NCBI GenBank assembly: GCA_002716825.1 | Contig: PBCC01000042.1 | Coordinates: 1 to 39,645, forward strand | Length of the DNA stretch: 39,645 bases | Direction: 5' to 3' | Source: Halobacteriovorax sp. | GTDB taxonomy: Bacteria > Bdellovibrionota > Bacteriovoracia > Bacteriovoracales > Bacteriovoracaceae | Shown here: positions 9,348 through 15,150 of the stretch, in pieces | Layout: every line of letters begins with the position of its first letter | How positions within the stretch are numbered: position 1 is the first letter of the stretch | Notes under the pieces: generated by a model | What the model was told of the DNA's origin: nothing | The model's database searches: none | The model's input: the letters and a program-made list of their open reading frames with translations, nothing else | Translations under genes and position numbers: made by a program

Positions 9348-11780
9348 ATGGTAACAAACTACGAGGGTGAGAGCATTGAGTTCAAGGATACCCTGCCGCT
9401 GTTGCCCATTCGCGACATCGTAGTCTACCCCTTTATGATACTTCCGTTGTTTGTAGGCCGCGAGGCTTCCATTGCAGCAGTCGAGCATGCGCTTGAGAGT
9501 ACTGATCGTATGATCCTTCTTGCTAGTCAAAAGGATATTACGGCAGAGTGCCCAGAGCCATCTGAGATCTATGAGTTGGGAACGATTGCAATGATCATGC
9601 GTATGCGCAAGCTACCAGACGGTCGTGTGAAAATTTTGGTGCAAGGCTTATCAAAAGCTCGAATCATTTCATTTGATCAAACAGAACCTTTCTATACGAC
9701 TAAGATCGCGAAAGTTTCTGATCAATCATGTCAAGACGAAGCAGTTGCGATTGGTGCTCTTATGCGCACAATTCGCGAACAACTTGAGAGAGTCATCTCT
9801 CTTGGAAAAGTTTTATCGCCTGACATCCTAACAGTGCTTGATGATATTAAGGAGCCTGGTCGCCTAGCCGATCTCGTTGCCTCTAATCTCAACCTGCATG
9901 TTGCAGAGGCACAAGGTATTCTAGAAACACTAGACCCTACTGATCGCCTGAATCGAATTAATGACATTCTTACTCGTGAACTCGAAATTCTCGCCATGCA
10001 GGCCAAGATTAGAACGGCCGCAAAAGATGAAATTTCTAAATCACAAAAAGAATATTTCCTACGCGAACAGATTAAAGCTATTAAGTCTGAACTAGGCGAT
10101 GGTGAAGCACCAAGCGCTGAACCAGAAGATGAGTTTGGTGAGTTCCGTGAAAAAATCGCCCGCGCAGCTATGCCGGAAGAAGTTGAAAAGGAAGCAACGA
10201 AGCAACTACTTCGTTTAGAAAAAATGCATCCTGATTCATCTGAAAGTGCGATTATTCGCAGCTATCTCGAGTGGATGGTCGATCTACCTTGGTCTGTCGC
10301 GAGTGAAGATAAAATTGATATCGACGGCGCACTTGAGATTTTAAACGAAGACCATTTTGATCTTCATAAAGTTAAAGAGCGTATCCTTGAATATCTTGCC
10401 GTAAGACAGCTTAAAGGCAAGGACATGAAAGGACCGATCCTATGTCTTTCAGGCCCTCCTGGTGTTGGTAAAACATCACTTGGAAAAAGTATTGCTAAAT
10501 CAATAGGCAGAGAATTTATTCGCATTAGTCTTGGCGGTGTCAAAGATGAAGCTGAAATTCGCGGTCATAGAAGAACTTATGTTGGCTCCATGCCTGGTCG
10601 TTTAGTTCAAGCTCTTAAACAAGCTGGAACAAATAATCCAGTCGTGCTTCTCGATGAGATCGACAAGCTTGGCGGGGACTATAAAGGTGATCCAGCTTCA
10701 GCTCTACTTGAAGTATTAGATCCAGAGCAAAACTGTAATTTCCGCGACCATTACTTGAATGTTCCATTTGATTTATCGAATGTAATGTTCATTGCAACAG
10801 CTAACGTTCTTGAACAAATTCCAGGACCTCTTAGAGATCGTATGGAAGTCATCAATCTTTCTGGTTACACCCAAGAAGAAAAAGTCGCTATTTCTAAGAA
10901 ATACCTCATTCCTAAGCAACTTAAGGAAAACGGTATTTCTACAGATCATATCGAATTCACTGATGAAGCTGTTGAGAGTGTTATTAAACACTTCACGGCC
11001 GAAGCTGGTCTTAGAAATCTTGAGCGTCGTATTGGTGCACTTTGCAGAAAGGTTGCCATGAAGATTGCTAAAGGTGAGCAAAGTAAAACTCACTTACTGC
11101 ATGATACAGTCATTAAGTTTTTAGGCCCACCTATTTACACTAAAGATGACGAAAAACAATACGACGAAGTTGGGGTCGCGACAGGTCTCGCCTGGACATC
11201 AGTTGGTGGACAAGTTTTACCAGTCGAGACAACCAAGATGAAAGGAAAGGGTTTAACCCTTACCGGTCAACTTGGGGAAGTTATGAAAGAGTCTGCTCAA
11301 ACGGCCATCGGCTTCATTCGCTCAAAAGCTGATGAACTTGGTGTCGATGAGGACTTCTTTGATAAGTACGAACTCCACGTTCATCTTCCTGCTGGTGCTA
11401 TTCCTAAAGATGGCCCATCAGCTGGTATTACTTTGGCCACGGCCATAATCTCTTTGCTTTCTGGCTTTCCAGTCAGCAGAAAGGTTGCCATGACGGGTGA
11501 AATCACCTTAACCGGCAAGGTTCTACCAATCGGTGGTCTAAAAGAAAAAGCATTGGCGGCCATGAGAATGAATATCGATACGGTGATCATTCCTTGGAAA
11601 AATAAGAAAGACCTGGCAGATATTCCACCAGAGTTCCTAGCCAAAATTAACTTTATCCCGGTTCAAACCATTGATGAAGTTTTGGAAGTGGCACTTGTTG
11701 GATGGAAAGAGCATATGGCTCGCCATAAGCGTAAGTCAGAGACAAAGAAAAAGATCAGCCAACCACCTGCAGCAGCATAA
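9348..11780 (+). CDS. lon: ATP-dependent protease Lon
   Basis: An 810-residue LonA protease degrading misfolded and regulatory proteins in the cytoplasm. Domains in order are the N-terminal substrate domain (LPLLPIRDIVVYPFMILPL near residue 16), a coiled linker, the AAA+ module with Walker A GPPGVGKTS near residue 368 and GGVKDEAEIRGHRRTY, then the Ser-Lys protease domain with DGPSAG (catalytic Ser691) and GGLKEK (catalytic Lys734). The start is placed at the ATG preceded by TTGGAGGAAACAAT, a strong ribosome site. An in-frame ATG 46 codons upstream would add a basic tail unlike any Lon N-terminus. A small hairpin and a response regulator gene follow. Confidence 0.96.
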   Translation: MVTNYEGESIEFKDTLPLLPIRDIVVYPFMILPLFVGREASIAAVEHALESTDRMILLASQKDITAECPEPSEIYELGTIAMIMRMRKLPDGRVKILVQGLSKARIISFDQTEPFYTTKIAKVSDQSCQDEAVAIGALMRTIREQLERVISLGKVLSPDILTVLDDIKEPGRLADLVASNLNLHVAEAQGILETLDPTDRLNRINDILTRELEILAMQAKIRTAAKDEISKSQKEYFLREQIKAIKSELGDGEAPSAEPEDEFGEFREKIARAAMPEEVEKEATKQLLRLEKMHPDSSESAIIRSYLEWMVDLPWSVASEDKIDIDGALEILNEDHFDLHKVKERILEYLAVRQLKGKDMKGPILCLSGPPGVGKTSLGKSIAKSIGREFIRISLGGVKDEAEIRGHRRTYVGSMPGRLVQALKQAGTNNPVVLLDEIDKLGGDYKGDPASALLEVLDPEQNCNFRDHYLNVPFDLSNVMFIATANVLEQIPGPLRDRMEVINLSGYTQEEKVAISKKYLIPKQLKENGISTDHIEFTDEAVESVIKHFTAEAGLRNLERRIGALCRKVAMKIAKGEQSKTHLLHDTVIKFLGPPIYTKDDEKQYDEVGVATGLAWTSVGGQVLPVETTKMKGKGLTLTGQLGEVMKESAQTAIGFIRSKADELGVDEDFFDKYELHVHLPAGAIPKDGPSAGITLATAIISLLSGFPVSRKVAMTGEITLTGKVLPIGGLKEKALAAMRMNIDTVIIPWKNKKDLADIPPEFLAKINFIPVQTIDEVLEVALVGWKEHMARHKRKSETKKKISQPPAAA

Positions 11781-11805
11781 AAAAATATCCTTCGTTGGAA
11801 GCATG

Positions 11806-11836
11806 GAGTTTTTCGTTTAGTATTAAATGAAAACTC
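11806..11836 (+). repeat. stem-loop between lon and the response regulator
   Basis: GAGTTTTTCGTTTA and TAAATGAAAACTC form a stem of about 13 pairs with one bulged T and one G-T pair around GTAT. No T-run follows, so it is a poor intrinsic terminator. It ends eight bases before the ribosome site of the next gene and may instead stabilise the lon mRNA end or tune expression of the downstream gene. Confidence 0.4.
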
Positions 11837-11854
11837 GCTTTCAGCGGAGGCATT

Positions 11855-12259
11855 TTGTCCGAACAACACGCTCAAGAATTCAAAATAGTCATTGTCGATG
11901 ATGCCGATTTCTCAAAGAGAACAACCGCTAAGATATTAGAGGACGCAGGCTACAATGTGGCGGCTACGGCTTCATCATCTGAAGAAGGTTTAAGAGCTTT
12001 TGGCTCAATTGCCAGCATCTCACTATTCATCATTGATATTGTTATGCCTGGTTCAAGTGGATTGCAGCTGGCTCAGCGCCTCAGTGAACTTAAATTTAAG
12101 GGGGCTATCATTATGATGTCCTCTCTTTCTATGGAATCTGTCATGATTGAAGCCCTCTCAGTAGGCGCTGTCGATTATTTAAAAAAACCTTTTTCTCCAA
12201 AAGACCTCTTAAAGGCGGTTCAAAAAGTTGAAGAAGAATTGGGCAAGGATAGAATATGA
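11855..12259 (+). CDS. single-domain response regulator (CheY-like)
   Basis: A 134-residue stand-alone receiver domain without an output domain. It carries the acidic pair Asp15-Asp16 (IVDDADFS), phospho-acceptor Asp61 in IIDIVMPGSSG, the switch Ser near residue 90 (MMSSLS) and the invariant Lys111 in LKKPF. Such proteins work by protein-protein contact, for example at the flagellar motor or in a phosphorelay. The start is TTG at 11855 with GCGGAGG four bases upstream; no in-frame ATG lies nearby before the first strand. Its stop overlaps the next gene by ATGA. No histidine kinase is present in the window, so the partner is unknown. Confidence 0.9.
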   Translation: MSEQHAQEFKIVIVDDADFSKRTTAKILEDAGYNVAATASSSEEGLRAFGSIASISLFIIDIVMPGSSGLQLAQRLSELKFKGAIIMMSSLSMESVMIEALSVGAVDYLKKPFSPKDLLKAVQKVEEELGKDRI

Positions 12260-12579
12260 TTAGTTTTGTGCTGAAGCCGCTTTTTTGGTTCACTCTAAGT
12301 TTTCTTGTTTTAAGTGTTCCGATCGAAGATAAGCCTTTATTCGATCATATATCCTCTGTCTTTGGGCCTACCGCTCGTGGAGTCATCAATGACTTTAACA
12401 ATAGGGCTGAAGAGACGGTCAAAGTTGGTAAAAAAGCTCTTAATCAACTTTTCCAAAGCATTCCCAAGAGTGCTGACAAGGTTGAAGTCAGGCAGTCTGG
12501 TACCGCTAGAGAGAAAGCGCCTGATGATGAGTACACAATCGAAGAGCGACAATTACTCGAACAAATTCTTAGCCAATAA
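12256..12579 (+). CDS. small exported or membrane-anchored protein, unknown function
   Basis: A 107-residue protein not recognised as a known family. The first 20 or so residues (FVLKPLFWFTLSFLVLSV) form a hydrophobic signal or anchor. The rest is hydrophilic and helical, ending in an acidic segment (DDEYTIEERQLLEQILSQ). Its ATG overlaps the response regulator stop, implying coupled translation and perhaps a shared pathway. A strong terminator starts at its stop codon. The tail could be a short interaction helix, but nothing more can be said. Confidence 0.65.
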   Translation: MISFVLKPLFWFTLSFLVLSVPIEDKPLFDHISSVFGPTARGVINDFNNRAEETVKVGKKALNQLFQSIPKSADKVEVRQSGTAREKAPDDEYTIEERQLLEQILSQ

Positions 12580-12609
12580 AAAAAGCCCGGATATACCGGG
12601 CTTTTTTTA
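12577..12609. terminator. bidirectional intrinsic terminator
   Basis: GCCCGG (12585-12590) and CCGGGC (12596-12601) enclose ATATA, with an A-run before and a T-run after. It can stop the lon/response-regulator transcript on the plus strand and the micropeptide A transcript on the minus strand. Confidence 0.9.
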
Positions 12610-12626
12610 GAACATTTAACTTTTGA

Positions 12627-12806
12627 TTAACGTTCTGAAGATTCGCTTACTTCTACTTCTGCAGATGAAGTTGAAGCTACAGTTGCTGATGTTGCACGAT
12701 TTGACTGAACCATTGATGAACAATCCGCAGATCCTTCTCCAAGTTCAGCTGCAAAAGAAACGTTAACAGCAAAAGTTAGGGCGATAATTGTAAATAGTGC
12801 TTTCAT
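12627..12806 (-). CDS. exported Ser/Glu-rich single-Cys micropeptide A
   Basis: A 59-residue protein of no family I recognise. Residues 1-19 (MKALFTIIALTFAVNVSFA) form a signal peptide with a signal-peptidase-I site after SFA. The mature part of about 40 residues starts AELGEGSADC, has one Cys, is rich in Ser, Thr and Glu, and ends SESSER. It shares ELGE, the DC-x6-[NS]-R spacing and the SER ending with the peptide at 14463-14654, and the DC-x6-[NS]-R signature with that at 14845-15009. The ATG at 12806 is preceded by AGGAG at seven bases; an in-frame ATG six codons upstream would put charges before the signal. A sigma-54-type promoter lies 38 bases upstream and the shared terminator lies 17 bases downstream, so it is a single-gene unit. 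Confidence 0.75.
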   Translation of the reverse strand: MKALFTIIALTFAVNVSFAAELGEGSADCSSMVQSNRATSATVASTSSAEVEVSESSER

Positions 12807-12843
12807 AGTCTTTCTCCTCTTCATGGTTGTTGCCTATATAGAA

Positions 12844-12860
12844 TGCAGCAACCGTGCCAA
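12844..12860 (-). promoter_or_regulatory. sigma-54 (-24/-12) promoter of micropeptide A
   Basis: On the minus strand TTGGCACGGTTGCTGCA matches the RpoN consensus TGGCACG-N4-TTGCA at all but one position. The -24 GG and -12 GC are at the exact required spacing. Transcription would begin near 12834, about 28 bases before the start codon. The same pattern occurs ahead of micropeptide B. Sigma-54 promoters need an activator ATPase, which is not encoded in this window. Confidence 0.7.
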
Positions 12861-12868
12861 GATTTTTA

Positions 12869-12882
12869 ACCTATAAATAGGT
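12869..12882. repeat. perfect palindrome upstream of the sigma-54 promoter
   Basis: ACCTAT-AA-ATAGGT is a perfect 6+2+6 inverted repeat ending eight bases before the -24 element of micropeptide A. It could be an operator or a close activator site. There is no copy ahead of the other two micropeptides, so it may be specific to this gene or chance. Confidence 0.35.
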
Positions 12883-12944
12883 ACTTAGAGAGTAGAATTT
12901 GAATATTTTTCCGACACTGACTATTTTATCTACAAAAAAGTCAC

Positions 12945-14348
12945 TCAGCTCAGCCATTTCATCATCCAAGCTAACGGAGCTAACTTACCGGAATATGGTG
13001 GATAGCGTAGCTTAAGATCGAAAATGAAGAATCTTCGAAGCACTGACTTCTGATGGCTGAAGATTTTGAACGATGTATGGCCGTGATAAGCGCCCATGCC
13101 CGATTCGCCGACCCCACCAAAAGGCAGATCAGGGTTAGACAGATGCATAAGACAATCATTGAGGCAGATCCCACCGGCCTGAACCTCTTTGGCAAAGCGA
13201 TCGAGCATATTTTGGTCATCACTAAAGAGATAGGCCGCAAGTGGATGATCTCGACGGGCTATGACTTTAAGTGCGTTATCGAAACTATCTGTCTCGATGA
13301 TGGGCAAAATGGGGCCAAAGATCTCCTCTTGCATCACAGGGTGATCAAAATCGGCACTTATAACAGTAGGCTCTATAAAGCATTTTGCTTCATCAGAGTT
13401 GCCACCGAAGATAATATCTTTTTTGCTATAGAGTCCCTTCAGGCGATTAAAATGTCTGAGATTAATAATTTTGCCATAATCGGGAGATGAGGCGGCATCG
13501 CCGTAAAACTCTTTAACGACTTTATTGAGCTCATTGAGAAGTTTATCTTTCAGCCCACGCTCAACTAAAACATAGTCCGGGGCAACGCAAGTCTGACCGG
13601 CATTAAACCACTTTCCCCAGGCTATTCGCCTCGCTGCAACTTCAAGGTTTGTAAGGCCGGCTACCACACAAGGACTTTTACCACCTAACTCTAGAGTTAC
13701 TGGTGTTAGATTCTTAGCAGCTTTCTCCATGACGATGCGCCCGACGTGACCATTGCCGGTGTAAAAAATATGATCAAAATGTTGATCCAAAAGTTTCGTT
13801 GTCTGTTCAACTCCACCATTTACAACATTCACGAGCCTTGGATCGAAGGTTTCCCGCACAATGCGAGTTATCACGGCGGCCGTAGCTGGTGCCAGCTCGG
13901 ATGGCTTTAAGATGACCTGATTGCCCGCCGCTAAGGCGCCGACGAGGGGAGATAACAGCAACTGGAAAGGATAATTCCAAGGAGAGATGATTAAGACTTT
14001 TCCCAGTGGATTAGACACGATAAAGCTTCTAGCTGGCAGTAATATCCACGGCGATGAAACTCGCTTTGGTTTCATCCACTTTTTGAGGCTCTTTAATGTG
14101 TGGGAGATTTCATTTTGAACGAAGCCAATTTCTGCAATTTGTGCCTCAAGCTTATTCTTTCCAAGATCTTCAAATAACGCCCCGGCAATGGCCTCTGAAT
14201 GAGTTGAGATGGCCTTTGAGAGCTTTTTAAGTGCATCAACCCGTTGATCGTAGGAGCTGATTAAGCTCGCCGCTGAGCTTGAGTTTTGCAGCGTCACAAT
14301 CTCACTTACTAGTGCCAAGTTAGTTTCAATTGAAATCGAATCAGTCAT
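12945..14348 (-). CDS. class-3-like aldehyde dehydrogenase
   Basis: A 467-residue NAD(P)-dependent aldehyde dehydrogenase oxidising aldehydes to acids. The general-base Glu is at residue 220 (VTLELGGKSPCVV) and the catalytic Cys at 254 (NAGQTCVAPDYV); the cofactor-binding ISPWNYPF and FYTGNGHVGR are also present. The short length, lack of an N-terminal extension and the ending FGGVGESGMGAYHG place it with fatty or coniferyl aldehyde dehydrogenases (ALDH3 type). The substrate is not predictable. Start is the ATG at 14348 with GGAGG four bases upstream, not the in-frame ATG 11 codons earlier. It sits between two micropeptide genes but is bounded by their terminators and has its own promoter. 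Confidence 0.9.
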   Translation of the reverse strand: MTDSISIETNLALVSEIVTLQNSSSAASLISSYDQRVDALKKLSKAISTHSEAIAGALFEDLGKNKLEAQIAEIGFVQNEISHTLKSLKKWMKPKRVSSPWILLPARSFIVSNPLGKVLIISPWNYPFQLLLSPLVGALAAGNQVILKPSELAPATAAVITRIVRETFDPRLVNVVNGGVEQTTKLLDQHFDHIFYTGNGHVGRIVMEKAAKNLTPVTLELGGKSPCVVAGLTNLEVAARRIAWGKWFNAGQTCVAPDYVLVERGLKDKLLNELNKVVKEFYGDAASSPDYGKIINLRHFNRLKGLYSKKDIIFGGNSDEAKCFIEPTVISADFDHPVMQEEIFGPILPIIETDSFDNALKVIARRDHPLAAYLFSDDQNMLDRFAKEVQAGGICLNDCLMHLSNPDLPFGGVGESGMGAYHGHTSFKIFSHQKSVLRRFFIFDLKLRYPPYSGKLAPLAWMMKWLS

Positions 14349-14368
14349 AAAGCCTCCAAAGCACCTTA

Positions 14369-14397
14369 AGTATCCCCTCAAGAGCTCACAGCTTCAA
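14369..14397 (-). promoter_or_regulatory. sigma-70 promoter candidate for the aldehyde dehydrogenase
   Basis: On the minus strand TTGAAG (14397-14392) and GATACT (14374-14369) are 17 bases apart, between the terminator of micropeptide B and the dehydrogenase start. It would free this gene from the micropeptide transcript. Confidence 0.5.
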
Positions 14398-14403
14398 GTA
14401 AAA

Positions 14404-14431
14404 CAAAAAAGCCCACCATTCGGTGGGCCTT
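14404..14431 (-). terminator. intrinsic terminator of micropeptide B
   Basis: GCCCACC (14411-14417) and GGTGGGC (14422-14428) enclose ATTC. On the minus strand the stem is followed by a run of Ts, 32 bases past the stop of micropeptide B. Confidence 0.9.
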
Positions 14432-14462
14432 AACCATGAATTGAATTAATTAAGTCGGACTA

Positions 14463-14654
14463 TTATCTTTCAGAGCTTGAAGAAGAAGAAGATTGCTCAA
14501 CTTCAGAAGACTGACCATCAGATAGAGTTTGTTGAAAACGACTAGACTGTTGTGTGCTTACACAATCAGAGGCCATATTCTCACCAAGCTCGCCAGCGAA
14601 AGATACACCTGTTACTAGTAGTGACAAAAATAGTACTGAGATAAACTTTTTCAT
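14463..14654 (-). CDS. exported Ser/Glu-rich single-Cys micropeptide B
   Basis: A 63-residue protein. A signal peptide (MKKFISVLFLSLLVTGVSFA) is followed by a mature chain starting GELGENMASDC, with one Cys, then Gln/Ser-rich sequence ending in seven Ser residues and a final ER. It is a clear paralogue of micropeptide A: VSFA|(A/G)ELGE at the cleavage site, DC followed eight residues after Cys by Arg, and the SSER end are shared. GGGGGAA six bases upstream supports the ATG at 14654. It has its own sigma-54-type promoter and a strong terminator, so it should be made alone and possibly in quantity. No lipobox is present, so it should be released to the periplasm or beyond. Confidence 0.78.
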   Translation of the reverse strand: MKKFISVLFLSLLVTGVSFAGELGENMASDCVSTQQSSRFQQTLSDGQSSEVEQSSSSSSSER

Positions 14655-14706
14655 ATATTCCCCCTAAAACATTAAATAGGTTTGTTAAGTTGTTTCTAGT
14701 ATTGAA

Positions 14707-14723
14707 TGCATGAGATGTGCCAA
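14707..14723 (-). promoter_or_regulatory. sigma-54 (-24/-12) promoter of micropeptide B
   Basis: On the minus strand TTGGCACATCTCATGCA keeps TGGCAC, five bases, then aTGCA, with GG and GC at the exact -24/-12 spacing. Bases just downstream (TTCAATA, then AACAAC) also match the micropeptide A region, suggesting the two promoters share an origin. Predicted start of transcription is near 14697. Confidence 0.65.
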
Positions 14724-14785
14724 AGAACTCAATTAACAAATCAATCAGTTAGGGGGAGGAAATTGTTTAAAGTTTGGACGGCCGC

Positions 14786-14815
14786 TAAAAAAAAAGCCCT
14801 TCCGAAGAAGGGCTT
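14786..14815 (-). terminator. intrinsic terminator of micropeptide C
   Basis: AAGCCCTTC (14794-14802) and GAAGGGCTT (14807-14815) form a perfect nine-pair stem around CGAA. On the minus strand it is followed by a long T-run, 30 bases after the stop of micropeptide C. Confidence 0.9.
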
Positions 14816-14844
14816 AGAGATAAATCTTTTTGTGGAGCTAAGAA

Positions 14845-15009
14845 TTAACGGCCTGAACCATTCCCTTCTTCACTCTCTTCTGACTCAATCACGACCGTTG
14901 ACGCGTTACCACGGCTTCCATCGTTGATTGCCTCACAATCTTCAGCAGAAACAGGCGTAGAAACTGTAAATACGACCATTAGTAATGCAAGTAAGCTTAA
15001 AAATTTCAT
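14845..15009 (-). CDS. exported acidic single-Cys micropeptide C
   Basis: A 54-residue protein. Its signal peptide (MKFLSLLALLMVVFTVSTPVSA) is followed by a mature part of 32 residues: EDC, eight residues on an Arg (EAINDGSR), then an acidic Glu/Ser-rich stretch and the end GNGSGR. ELGE is missing, but the DC-x6-[NS]-R spacing, single Cys, acidic Ser-rich tail and Arg end tie it to micropeptides A and B. AGAAGGA just upstream supports the ATG at 15009. Promoter and terminator are its own. Unlike A and B, its promoter looks like sigma-70, so the three may be made under different conditions. Confidence 0.7.
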   Translation of the reverse strand: MKFLSLLALLMVVFTVSTPVSAEDCEAINDGSRGNASTVVIESEESEEGNGSGR

Positions 15010-15056
15010 ATCCTTCTCCGTCTCTTCGCCTTGTGTGTAGGCTTATTCTTTTACCT

Positions 15057-15084
15057 AGTATAAATCAATTCACTCTTCATTCAA
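15057..15084 (-). promoter_or_regulatory. sigma-70 promoter of micropeptide C
   Basis: On the minus strand TTGAAT (15084-15079) and TATACT (15062-15057) lie 16 bases apart, giving a leader of about 40 bases before the start codon. No -24/-12 pattern was found here. Confidence 0.6.
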
Positions 15085-15117
15085 AAATTCATGCCCTTTA
15101 CGGCGATTCAATTACTT

Positions 15118-15143
15118 AGAGTGCCTTTATAAATCGGCACTCT
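15118..15143 (-). terminator. weak terminator-like hairpin after the YD-repeat gene
   Basis: AGAGTGCC (15118-15125) and GGCACTCT (15136-15143) form a perfect eight-pair stem just past the stop at 15151. A T-run is lacking, so termination may be partial or Rho-aided. Confidence 0.45.
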
Positions 15144-15150
15144 AGCCGAA

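Noticed and set aside
15010-15130. Sigma-54 promoter ahead of micropeptide C
   Set aside because: No GG and GC at the -24/-12 spacing; TTGAAT-16-TATACT fits sigma-70.
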